A program made the translations under genes and the position numbers. Below the pieces are notes generated by a model. It made no database searches. It was not told the origin of the DNA and saw only the letters and a program-made list of their open reading frames with translations. 64,000 nucleotides of DNA, from the NCBI GenBank assembly GCA_904419955.1, contig CAJFTO010000005.1, forward strand, positions 40,665 through 104,664, read 5' to 3'. The DNA comes from Candidatus Roslinia caecavium (lineage in GTDB: Bacteria; Bacillota; Clostridia; Monoglobales; Monoglobaceae). Shown here in pieces: positions 1-7,749 of the stretch (its first letter is position 1; every line of letters begins with the position of its first letter).

Positions 1-1
1 G

Positions 2-694
2 ATAGACGGTTGGCCGGTTATGGGAGAGAATATAGACAGCGGTCTGTGCGGACAACCGGTCTACAGACATAAGAAACCGGATGTTGGCGGCGAATATCCG
101 ATCGTTACCCCGCCGACCTCGGATGATTTCAGCGGCGACAAGCTCGCCCTACAGTGGCAGTGGCAGGCGAACCCGCAGGAGAAATGGTATTCGATGACCG
201 AAAATAAGGATAGTCTGAGACTCTACGGTCAGAATGAGAAGACCGAACAGGACGGCTATTTATGGAATATGCCGAATCTTTTGACCCAGCTTTGGCAGGC
301 GCCCTCGATGGTCACGACCGTCAAGGTAGATATGCCGAAGGGAACGGGCAAGTGCAGCGCAGGATTGGGCGTAATAGGCCAGAAATACGGCTATCTCGCG
401 CTCAACGACGAGGGTATAGTCGAGTATTACTACGGTGATTTTAAGAACGGAAACAGCGAGACCAAAGTCCTCGATAAGTGCGTAGGAACAACGAGCGTTT
501 ACCTCAGAACGGAAGTAATATCCTGCTCGAACAGTAAGGAGGCGTTTTGCAGATTGTACTACAGCGTAGACGGAGAAGAGTTCACTCAGCTCGGCGAGTA
601 CGAGTGCATGCAGGGCAAATGGGTAGGCGCGAAGCACGCAATCTTCTGCAGAGGCGAAGGCTACGCGGATTTCTCGGATTTTCTTGTCGTTTAA
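2..694 (+). CDS. Glycoside hydrolase family 43 protein, C-terminal part (5' end outside window)
   Basis: The reading frame is open to the left edge, so the catalytic five-bladed propeller lies outside the window. What is visible begins with a segment reading DGWPVMGENIDSG, typical of the last propeller strands of GH43 xylosidases/arabinofuranosidases. A concanavalin-like C-terminal domain follows, starting near DDFSGDKLALQWQWQANP and running through WYSMTE, LRLYG and the final DFLVV. This accessory beta-sandwich is usual in GH43 enzymes that attack xylan or arabinan side chains. An internal ATG at 20 exists but has no ribosome binding site, so it is not the start. No SLH or other anchor follows. 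A GC-rich palindrome at about 711-735 lies after the stop but lacks a clear T tract. Family assignment is by motif only; substrate is unknown. Confidence 0.72.
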   Translation: MDGWPVMGENIDSGLCGQPVYRHKKPDVGGEYPIVTPPTSDDFSGDKLALQWQWQANPQEKWYSMTENKDSLRLYGQNEKTEQDGYLWNMPNLLTQLWQAPSMVTTVKVDMPKGTGKCSAGLGVIGQKYGYLALNDEGIVEYYYGDFKNGNSETKVLDKCVGTTSVYLRTEVISCSNSKEAFCRLYYSVDGEEFTQLGEYECMQGKWVGAKHAIFCRGEGYADFSDFLVV

Positions 695-810
695 TCAGTT
701 TATAATACGCAGTCGGGGCGCGCTTATTCGGGCGCGCCTCGAAGATTTCATGATAATAGATTGTTTTTGGAAAATATATAATTTAAAAATCAAAGGGAGG
801 TCAATAGATC

Positions 811-1254
811 ATGTCCGAGCAAAATAATAATCAAATAGATACAAGTTGCGCGTATTGCATGGAGGGCGATCTGGTAGCCGCGTTTGGAATAAAGATATGC
901 GAGCTGGAGACGTCTAAGCTGTACCTGTTTAAGGAGCAGAGTCATCCCGGACGCGTGATCGTGGCGCATAAGAAGCACGTCGGCGATATGACCGAGCTTA
1001 CGGACGAGGAGAGGAACGCGTATTTTGCGGATATAGCAAAGGTATCGCGGGCGCTTCAGAAGGCGTTCAAGCCGCAGAAGATCAATTACGGCGCGTACGG
1101 CGATACCGGACGGCATCTGCATTTCCATTTGGTTCCGAAGTATAAAGACGGATACGAATGGGGCGGGGTTTTTGCGATGAACCCGGGCGAAAAGACTTTG
1201 AGCGAACCGGAATATCAGAAAATGATCGACGATATTCTTAAAGAGTTAAATTAG
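811..1254 (+). CDS. HIT family protein (nucleotide-binding hydrolase)
   Basis: This 147-residue protein carries the histidine triad HLHFHL with His102, His104 and His106, the nucleotidyl hydrolase/transferase signature that acts on the alpha-phosphate of nucleoside conjugates. An N-terminal CAYC pair resembles the zinc or structural cysteines of HIT proteins. Length fits the Hint/HIT single-domain group, which usually hydrolyse AMP-lysine-type or dinucleoside polyphosphate substrates in the cytoplasm. The start is set by GGGAGG at about 796-801. The gene sits alone between the GH43 gene and a convergent minus-strand metallopeptidase, so context adds no pathway. The exact substrate cannot be read from sequence. 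Confidence 0.88.
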   Translation: MSEQNNNQIDTSCAYCMEGDLVAAFGIKICELETSKLYLFKEQSHPGRVIVAHKKHVGDMTELTDEERNAYFADIAKVSRALQKAFKPQKINYGAYGDTGRHLHFHLVPKYKDGYEWGGVFAMNPGEKTLSEPEYQKMIDDILKELN

Positions 1255-1400
1255 CGATTAGAATTTGGCGGACGGGCTGCCGTTTATAGCGGACGGCAGT
1301 CCAACGCAAATAAAACATAGAGTTTTATTAATCGGAGTTAAGATAATGCCGGCTTGGTAATTCATATTTTTACTTTTGATTTCAGTTGTAGAGTTTAAAT

Positions 1401-2132
1401 CTATTTTCTTAATTTGCTGCGCGAATCTCTCCAATTTGGATAGTATCTTCCCACAAGCTCCCAAAATTCTTTGCCGTGACCCGGAACAAATATATGCGCG
1501 AGTTCGTGGACTACGACATATTCCAGACATTCTTTCGGATATTTGATAAGATTAAAGTTAACGCTCATAGTTTTGGTATTATAGCTGTACGAGCCCCATC
1601 TGCTTTTCATCCGTTTTATTCTAAACGCTTTTGGCGCCGCGCCGATAATCGGCTCGTATTTTCGGATCAGCGCGTCGACAGCCGTTTCAAGTTCGGACGC
1701 TTGCAGTTTTTCGACCGCGGCCGCGAGCCGCTGAGGTTCGGCGTCCCTATTTGCGTATATCACGACCACGTTGGAATACAGCTTGGCCTCCGGCTCGGCG
1801 CCCGCGTATATCCTTCTGACAGCCGCGTTCGTTCCCCAGATCCTGAGCGTTCCCGACTCGAAACTTAAGTCGGCGCTCAGCTCGAACTTCTCTTCGCGTT
1901 TAGCTTTTTCTATCTCCGCCGTCTTCTCTTTTATCCAGCCGTAATTCGCGTCTATAAATTTTATGACCGCCGCTTCGGACGTTCGCGCCGGCGCGGACAC
2001 GCTCGCTTTACCCGTCTCCTTGTTCAGCCTGAGATACATGTTTTTTATTCTTTTGTACTTGACCTCGACGTTAATGTCGCCTACTGTTATAGAACAGGCG
2101 TATTGAACGCCCTCGTCGTTTTTAGTTTTCAT
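1401..2132 (-). CDS. YgjP-like M48-family metallopeptidase (DUF45)
   Basis: A 243-residue cytoplasmic protein with the zinc motif HELAH at residues 209-213 and a third likely ligand, His219, followed by the family's conserved EFW and YYPNWR segments near the C-terminus. The N-terminal half is the beta-rich YgjP/DUF45 region (VKYKRIKNMYLRLN; YGWIKEK). Family members are annotated as SprT/WLM-type zinc peptidases, some implicated in DNA-damage or nucleotide metabolism; the substrate here is unknown. An in-frame stop immediately upstream of the ATG fixes the start, with GAAAG about 14 bases ahead as a weak ribosome binding site. It follows the OLD-like ATPase gene in the same direction, separated by a 150-base repeat-rich spacer. 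Confidence 0.85.
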   Translation of the reverse strand: MKTKNDEGVQYACSITVGDINVEVKYKRIKNMYLRLNKETGKASVSAPARTSEAAVIKFIDANYGWIKEKTAEIEKAKREEKFELSADLSFESGTLRIWGTNAAVRRIYAGAEPEAKLYSNVVVIYANRDAEPQRLAAAVEKLQASELETAVDALIRKYEPIIGAAPKAFRIKRMKSRWGSYSYNTKTMSVNFNLIKYPKECLEYVVVHELAHIFVPGHGKEFWELVGRYYPNWRDSRSKLRK

Positions 2133-2149
2133 CGTTTATCATCGTCTTT

Positions 2150-2283
2150 CAATAATTATCCGCTCCGTTCCGGAACTACGAGTTCTGCGAGAGCTGCGAG
2201 CTCTGCGTGAATTGCGAATTCTGCGAGACCTGCGAGTTCCGCAGGAGCTTCGATCTCGTCGGGCGTTGCGAACGCGGCGGGCG
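2150..2283. repeat. Degenerate short tandem repeat between two minus-strand genes
   Basis: About ten imperfect copies of an 8-9 base unit related to CTGCGAG(a/t)(g/c) are packed between the start of the YgjP gene and the stop of the ATPase gene. Read on the minus strand in one frame it encodes an Ala-Leu-Glu-rich string (AELA, GLAEFA, AELAALAEL), but no start codon or ribosome binding site precedes it. It may be replication-slippage expansion or the decayed tail of a coding region. No gene is called here. Confidence 0.6.
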
Positions 2284-3720
2284 TTACAAACGCTTATCGG
2301 ACTGCGCGTAGTCGCCAAACTCCGGCAGATACGGCGCGATAGCCGATATTATTTTTTCTCTCGCTCCGCTGTCGTTTTTCAGCAGATTGATCACCCGCTT
2401 AGGATAATCGCCTCCGTCAAGCCCGAACTTTGAGCCTATTCTCTTGCTCAGATCCTTATAGTTGAATATTTTGAGGACGTCGTCTATAGTTTTTGCATCC
2501 GAATAGAGCCGCTTTTTTGATTCAAACAGCGAGCGTATCTTTTCCTCTGAAAATTCGCTGTATATATATTCTTCGACGTCCTTCGAGCCGAGTTTTCCGT
2601 CTATAAAATTGATCTTGCCGATCTTCTTGTTAAGCTCTATCTTAAACGCTTCCGCCGCCTGTTTCAGGATCTCTGCGCTATAGATACTGTGTATCAGCTC
2701 TTCGGCGTTTACCAGCGCGTCGCTTTCGCAGCCGAGCTGGATCTGCATGATCCGCAGTAGTTCCGGAACTAAAAACAGGTTTTCGACCTCGGCTACTTTA
2801 AGGCAAAACACACCGTCTTCACTGAGCTCCGATACCTCCGCGTCGGTTCTGAAATCGCGGTCTATCACCCCGTATATCTCCATATCGGCGAATATACCGC
2901 GCCGCTTTTTAGCCCGCATTATCTTCATGACCTGCTGGCAGCCGCCGCAGGGGATCACGCTAAAGCCTTTATCGCCGTATATTTCCGAGTAGAGCATATA
3001 GTCTAAGCTCTCCTTTGTACCTTCGGACAAAATGAATTTTCCGTTCCCGCCAAGTATTTCGTAGAGCGCGGACTTATCGAATTCAGGATAGTCGTCCGTA
3101 TTTATGAATTCGTATTCCCAGCGTTCGTTTCCGTTTTCGTCCATCGAATACGATCCTACCTTGAGCGCCGCCGCTGAATTTCTTGAAACGGCGAAGTCCA
3201 TATCGTGGGTTATATAAATAAACGCCGCGTCCGGTCTCAGCGCCTCGAGCCTGTCCCACAGCTTGGAGCAGACGCTTCGCCGCATATGCAGCTCCGGCTC
3301 GTCCGCTATCAAAACCGATTCGGGTTTTAAAACGAGCGTCGTATAGGCGTAAAATACCATGGCCTTTTCGCCGTCGCTGAGACGGTTTAGTGGATACAAG
3401 ATCTCCGCGCCGCCGGATACGTCAGAAACGCATACCGCTCCGGAGTCAAAAACCAGTTTTTTGTTTATCAGTATCCTCGACAATACGGCGCCCAGCCCGG
3501 AGACGAGCGCCTTTATCTCCGTATCGCCGCGCGTCGATCTAAGCTCCCGGTTTAGATCGAAATTCTGCGCGTTGTAGCTCGAAACGGCGGTAACCGTGTC
3601 CTTATTTGATTCGCATATCTCAAGACAGAGCTTAGTCTTACCGGATCCGTTGGCGCCCAGAACTATCAGCGGCTGCGACGGATCGATCTCTGCGGTCCCG
3701 TTTGGAAAGTTTATCTTCAT
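2284..3720 (-). CDS. AAA ATPase with C-terminal DUF4435/TOPRIM-like domain (OLD-like)
   Basis: A 478-residue protein. The N-terminal half is an ABC/SMC-type ATPase: Walker A GANGSGKT at residues 22-29, a signature-like LSDGEKAMVF, Walker B with LIADEPELH, and an H-loop YITHDMDF. The C-terminal half matches the DUF4435 region found fused to such ATPases (FILSEGTKESLDY, PCGGCQQVMK, YGVIDRDFRT, VAEVENLFLVPELL), whose acidic residues resemble a TOPRIM nuclease centre as in OLD proteins. Relatives occur in genome-defence settings, but no partner gene (UvrD helicase, HNH nuclease or reverse transcriptase) is adjacent here. The start is the only ATG consistent with the P-loop; no strong Shine-Dalgarno is visible. 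Function in defence or DNA repair is inference. Confidence 0.8.
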   Translation of the reverse strand: MKINFPNGTAEIDPSQPLIVLGANGSGKTKLCLEICESNKDTVTAVSSYNAQNFDLNRELRSTRGDTEIKALVSGLGAVLSRILINKKLVFDSGAVCVSDVSGGAEILYPLNRLSDGEKAMVFYAYTTLVLKPESVLIADEPELHMRRSVCSKLWDRLEALRPDAAFIYITHDMDFAVSRNSAAALKVGSYSMDENGNERWEYEFINTDDYPEFDKSALYEILGGNGKFILSEGTKESLDYMLYSEIYGDKGFSVIPCGGCQQVMKIMRAKKRRGIFADMEIYGVIDRDFRTDAEVSELSEDGVFCLKVAEVENLFLVPELLRIMQIQLGCESDALVNAEELIHSIYSAEILKQAAEAFKIELNKKIGKINFIDGKLGSKDVEEYIYSEFSEEKIRSLFESKKRLYSDAKTIDDVLKIFNYKDLSKRIGSKFGLDGGDYPKRVINLLKNDSGAREKIISAIAPYLPEFGDYAQSDKRL

Positions 3721-4060
3721 TTTATCACATCCGTGCGTCGGTAATTTTCTTTCGTTTCAATAGCCGTTTCCGTTAATCCGCCTAAACCGCAAAGATTTAT
3801 AAAACCCGGCGAATTCGGCCAAAACGGCTTATTTTTTCTCGCGTTATCCGTTCGTTCAATAACTATAATATACCAAAAAATAGCCGCATAGTCAACGTAG
3901 AGATTATGGATCAGCGAAGGTAGCGGATAGGGGGGTGAAATTTCTTTCTTTAACGCTTGACGGCTTTGCTTGCGGAAAGGGAATATTTTTTATAAAGCAA
4001 CAGAAGCCGTTTTCACGCTACAGAAGCGTGGTGAACTTACTGTTCGCTATTCTCTAATCG
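3721..4060. other. Gene-free stretch, mostly a dispersed repeat copy
   Basis: No open frame with a ribosome binding site is visible. The left third is AT-rich and could hold the promoter of the minus-strand ATPase gene. The right part is copy R1 of a dispersed repeat, described separately. Confidence 0.5.
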
Positions 4061-4073
4061 TTAATCTCTATGT
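3921..4073. repeat. Dispersed intergenic repeat, copy R1
   Basis: This stretch aligns with 10129-10270. Shared blocks are GGAT-AGG-GGT-AAATTT, then TTTAACGCTT-AC, a central TTACAG/CTACAG with small CCGT/ACGG or CACGC/GCGTG hairpins, and an end block of the form CTAATCG followed by CTACG or CTATG. The end block overlaps the last codons of the adjacent NlpC/P60 gene and supplies its stop codon. No transposase or clear terminal inverted repeat is present. The relationship was aligned by eye and is partly diverged. Confidence 0.45.
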
Positions 4074-4882
4074 TGTCTGAACTGTGAATAATTCTTTAGA
4101 TATTCTATTCCTTTGACTTTGCTTCCGTAACGCGCGTACCATGTCGGATAGAACCTGCTCATCAGATGATCCGCTCTGCGGGCGGCGGCGCTGTCCATAT
4201 CTCCGTCTGCGCTTACGGTTCCGCTTATTTGGACGCCGGGCGGCGACGAATGGACGAGCAGTACGCTCCCGTCGGCGTATGAATTTAAGACTATGTAAAC
4301 ATGCCCGTCGCCGCTCATTATATCGCCGAGCCGGTGGTCCTTTACCGCCGCTTTGTCGGTATACGTACCGAGTCCGAGTTTGCTGAAAAATTCGGCCTGA
4401 GCGTTAGCGCTTGCGACGTAGCCTATGTTTTTTGTTCTCTCGCAGTACAGCGTATTGTACATCGCCCAACCGACAAAGCCGCTGCAATCGAGCCCCAGGC
4501 CGCGGCGGTATCTGTAATCGTTATAGTCGTAGTCTTTATCCTGAGACATGAAAAAGCGGCGCCAGTTTGGGTTTAGTCCAAGGCGCTTTGCGTCCTCGCC
4601 CGCTCCGTCGTCGTTTTCGTTCCAGCCGCCGCCCCAGATATAGAGCGTATACCCGACCGGCAAAAGCGCGTTCGCGGCCAGCCTCTTCGCCGGATCCGGA
4701 CAGCGGTTCATTCGGCAGCGGTATATATCCGAGCCCCTCTCGTATCCGGTCTCGGTCGTTCCGCCGCCGGCGCGCCTCAGACTGCGAAGCGAGCGGAGTA
4801 TGTTTAAGATAAATTCGTCGTTTAAATTTTCCCTGCGTCCGGCGCCGTTTATGCAGCCGCGGCAGTTATTGTATCCGTTCAT
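4061..4882 (-). CDS. NlpC/P60 family cysteine hydrolase, no signal peptide
   Basis: A 273-residue protein with the NlpC/P60 catalytic signature GLDCSGFVGW (catalytic Cys), a downstream GDGHVYIVLN carrying the catalytic His, and an HSS segment as possible third residue. The preceding YIWGGGW corresponds to the conserved tyrosine-glycine-glycine region of the fold. Such enzymes cleave D-Glu-meso-DAP or related bonds in peptidoglycan peptides. There is no signal peptide or wall-binding domain, and the N-terminal 60 residues are Arg- and Cys-rich (NNCRGCINGAGRR), so it may act on recycled muropeptides or be exported another way. The ATG is preceded by GGAGG at spacing 6. The C-terminus ends inside a dispersed repeat. 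Confidence 0.8.
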   Translation of the reverse strand: MNGYNNCRGCINGAGRRENLNDEFILNILRSLRSLRRAGGGTTETGYERGSDIYRCRMNRCPDPAKRLAANALLPVGYTLYIWGGGWNENDDGAGEDAKRLGLNPNWRRFFMSQDKDYDYNDYRYRRGLGLDCSGFVGWAMYNTLYCERTKNIGYVASANAQAEFFSKLGLGTYTDKAAVKDHRLGDIMSGDGHVYIVLNSYADGSVLLVHSSPPGVQISGTVSADGDMDSAAARRADHLMSRFYPTWYARYGSKVKGIEYLKNYSQFRQHRD

Positions 4883-5311
4883 TTTATCCTCCGATTTTTA
4901 TAATATTATTTATAAATTTAACTCAGCCGTTACAATTTAAACGTTTTTAGGCCGTTCGCTCAAACTCCGAAGCCGTGATACGCCCCCGGCGCAGAGCAAT
5001 TTTTCTGTAGTATTCCGGCGCGCCGATCGGGCGAAACCGGCGGCGAATATGCTGTTATTATTTTACTAAAAATTAACATAAATCCTGTTTACAATATCAA
5101 AATTACCGTATATAATAGAGCTATACAGAATTTTGTTGAATTACGGCGGTATACGCTGAAAATGTAAAATTTATGTAAAGTCCGCGCGGCGCCTGCGATC
5201 GAGGTCTTGGGATTTGATTACGGCTAATTTATATATATTTATATACATGCAAATATATGCGTATAAATATACGCGGCGATACATAATAAAACGTTTGAAA
5301 GGAGCGTTGGT
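4883..5311. other. Intergenic region upstream of ppk
   Basis: This holds the divergent upstream regions of the NlpC/P60 gene (minus) and ppk (plus). Apart from the promoter at 5088-5116 and a roughly 180-base AT-rich leader, no gene or conserved RNA is recognised. TTAACA (5073) and TTTACA (5088) elements lie 15 bases apart, but they do not form a clear Pho box. Confidence 0.5.
5088..5116 (+). promoter_or_regulatory. Sigma-A type promoter of ppk
   Basis: TTTACA (5088-5093) and TATAAT (5111-5116) are separated by 17 bases. The inferred transcript has a leader of about 190 bases before the ppk start codon. Confidence 0.7.
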
Positions 5312-7450
5312 ATGTCTGAGTCCAAAGAACAACATATAAACACTCGCGAGTTTATGCAAAATAGGGAGTTGTCATGGCTGCGTTTTGACGAGCGCGTCCT
5401 TGCGGAGGCGCAGTGCGACGAAGTCCCGCTCTACGAGAAATTAAAATTTATAGCTATTTTCACCAGTAATCTGGACGAATTTTTTATGGTAAGAGTCGGC
5501 AGTTTATTCGACCTGTCGATGGAGAACGAAAAGACCATAGACAACAAGACTGGCATGACTCCGATCGACCAGCTTGTTAAGATATACGCGGCCGTCGAGC
5601 CGTTATATAAGAAAAAGGATCATTTATACGACGAGGTCAGCAAAAGGCTTAAAAACAACGGCGTGTCTCATCTCAACATAGACGACCTTAAGCCGGACGA
5701 TCTCAAATACGTAAAGAACTATTTCGAGAACTATATACAGCCGATACTGTCGCCGCAGGTAGTGGACGATCATCATCCGTTCCCGTTTATCTCAAACAAA
5801 CAGCTCTGCATCGCGGCGAGACTGGCGACCAAGAAGAAATCCCTGCTTGGGATAATAACCGTTCCGGATAAACTTCCGGCGATCCTTTACCTGCCCGGCG
5901 CCGATATTCGTTACGTGCACACCGAGGACATAATCCTGCATTTTGCGAACGTTTTATTCGAGTTGTACGAAGTAAAGGAAAAGTTGATTTTCTCGCCCAC
6001 GCGAAACGCGGATATAAACCCGGAGGACGAGGCGTTCGATATCAACGAGGATTTCAGGAGCAAGATGAAGAAGCTGCTGAAAAAGAGGAAGAGGCTCGCC
6101 GTGGTCAGGCTCGAGACCTCTCAGACGCCGACCGATTTCCTGCGCGAGAAGTTATGCGAAAAACTTGAGATAACGCAGAACCGCCTCTTTATATCGAGGT
6201 CGCCCATAAAAATGGGGCACGTATACGAGCTTGAGGGAAAATTCAGCGAAAGCCAGAAGAATAGGCTCTGTTACGAGCCGTTCGATCCGCAGCTCACCGT
6301 CTCGGGCGTAATGGAGGGCAAGAACATGCAAGACGTTCTGCTCAGCTATCCGTTCGAGAGCATGGAGCCGTTTTTAAAAATGCTCAAACGCGCTTCTCAG
6401 GATCCGGACGTTTTGTCTATAAAGATCACTATATATCGTCTCGCCAAAAACGCGAAGCTGATCGAATATCTCTGCGCGGCCGCCGAGAACGGAAAGGACG
6501 TGCTTGTCCTGATCGAGCTTAGAGCGCGTTTCGACGAGCAGAATAATATCGACTGGTCCGAACGCCTTGAGGAGGCCGGCTGCCGGATCCTATACGGTAT
6601 GGAAAACTTCAAGGTCCACTCCAAGGTCTGCCTTATCACTAAGCGCGAGAAAGGCGCGGTCAAATACATTACTCAGATAGGCACGGGAAATTATAACGAG
6701 AAGACGGCTAAGCAGTACACAGATCTGTCGCTGATAACTTACGACCAGAATATAGGTAAAGACGCGGCGGAATTTTTCAAAAACATGGCCGTGTCGAATC
6801 TAAACGGAGAATACGAGCATCTGTGGGTAGCTCCGAACTCGATGAAAAATCAGATAATTCACTATATCGAGGAGGAGGCTAAGAAAGGCTCGGACGGCAA
6901 GATCATAATTAAGGTAAACTCCGTTACCGACTACGACATAATGTGCAAGTTGCAGGAGGCGTCGGCGGCCGGAGTCTCGATCTCGATGATCGTCAGAGGA
7001 ATATGCTGTCTGCTTCCGGGAATACCGAAACTGACCGAAAATATCAAGATATATAGTATCGTCGGCAGATACCTTGAGCATTCGAGGATATATTCGTTCG
7101 GGAGCGGCGCGGATCAGAAGATGTTTATCGCCTCCGCGGACATAATGACGCGAAACATGCAGAAGCGCGTTGAGGTAGGGTGTCCGATATACTCGACCGC
7201 GATCAAGGATAGGATAAATCATATACTCGACGTCTGTCTTAAGGATACCGTCAAGGCAAGAGTCCTTCAAAGCGATGGGACCTATGCGATGAAACCAAAA
7301 AATCTTGTTAAGCTCAACAGTCAGGAAGTGTTTATGAAGGAAGCGGTCGAGGAACATATAGACGAAAATAACGAAAAGAAGACCGACGGCTTTTTCAGAC
7401 GCAAATACAAGGAATTTGTTACCAAGCTGTACAAGGATATTCAAAGTTAA
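5312..7450 (+). CDS. ppk1: Polyphosphate kinase 1
   Basis: A 712-residue Ppk1, close to the usual 690-720. It reversibly transfers the ATP gamma-phosphate to inorganic polyphosphate. The N-terminal domain (NRELSWLRFDERVLAEA; TSNLDEFFMVRVGSL) and head domain are typical. The two phospholipase-D-like catalytic domains contain the autophosphorylated histidine His436 in NFKVHSKVCLI and the second essential His590 in LEHSRIYSFG. YITQIGTGNYNEKTA lies between them. The C-terminal 50 residues are charged and lysine-rich. The start is set by AAAGGAG about 9 bases upstream. A terminator follows. No ppx exopolyphosphatase is adjacent. A membrane pyrophosphatase gene 5 kb away is another phosphoanhydride enzyme. 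Confidence 0.97.
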   Translation: MSESKEQHINTREFMQNRELSWLRFDERVLAEAQCDEVPLYEKLKFIAIFTSNLDEFFMVRVGSLFDLSMENEKTIDNKTGMTPIDQLVKIYAAVEPLYKKKDHLYDEVSKRLKNNGVSHLNIDDLKPDDLKYVKNYFENYIQPILSPQVVDDHHPFPFISNKQLCIAARLATKKKSLLGIITVPDKLPAILYLPGADIRYVHTEDIILHFANVLFELYEVKEKLIFSPTRNADINPEDEAFDINEDFRSKMKKLLKKRKRLAVVRLETSQTPTDFLREKLCEKLEITQNRLFISRSPIKMGHVYELEGKFSESQKNRLCYEPFDPQLTVSGVMEGKNMQDVLLSYPFESMEPFLKMLKRASQDPDVLSIKITIYRLAKNAKLIEYLCAAAENGKDVLVLIELRARFDEQNNIDWSERLEEAGCRILYGMENFKVHSKVCLITKREKGAVKYITQIGTGNYNEKTAKQYTDLSLITYDQNIGKDAAEFFKNMAVSNLNGEYEHLWVAPNSMKNQIIHYIEEEAKKGSDGKIIIKVNSVTDYDIMCKLQEASAAGVSISMIVRGICCLLPGIPKLTENIKIYSIVGRYLEHSRIYSFGSGADQKMFIASADIMTRNMQKRVEVGCPIYSTAIKDRINHILDVCLKDTVKARVLQSDGTYAMKPKNLVKLNSQEVFMKEAVEEHIDENNEKKTDGFFRRKYKEFVTKLYKDIQS

Positions 7451-7471
7451 ATTACATGTTATTCAAATCGA

Positions 7472-7505
7472 GGCGGCTGTTTATACAAGCCGCCCCGTTG
7501 TTTTA
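7472..7505 (+). terminator. Terminator after ppk
   Basis: Perfect 7-bp stem GGCGGCT/AGCCGCC with a 9-base loop, followed by an interrupted T tract (CCGTTGTTTTA). Confidence 0.65.
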
Positions 7506-7539
7506 TATAAAATTTTATAAGAATTTAACCGGAGACGTT

Positions 7540-7568
7540 TTGACAAACGGCCGCCGTGTTGGTATAAT
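7540..7568 (+). promoter_or_regulatory. Consensus promoter upstream of mgtE
   Basis: TTGACA (7540-7545) and TATAAT (7563-7568) with 17 bases between them, a full-consensus vegetative promoter. Confidence 0.85.
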
Positions 7569-7749
7569 AATTATTATAGCCGTTCATAAAACGATTCGGT
7601 TTGCGTAACGCGGAGTTTCGATACTTGCGCGTCGTAAGCCGGGATACGGGTCGGAGCAGTCTTTTTTATCGTTTTAGCGGTTTGGCTCGATTAAAACGTT
7701 TAACGCAGCATAATAAACGTAATATATATTGGAATTGCGGGGTGTGAAA
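7569..7749 (+). other. Long 5' leader of mgtE, no recognised riboswitch
   Basis: Transcription from the promoter would produce about 175 bases before the mgtE start. Magnesium transporter genes of this family are often controlled by the M-box riboswitch, but I could not match its conserved blocks here. Short complementary segments (GCGTAACGCG; GTCGTAAGCC/GGGATACGGG) suggest structure. Regulation by an RNA leader is possible but unproven. Confidence 0.4.
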
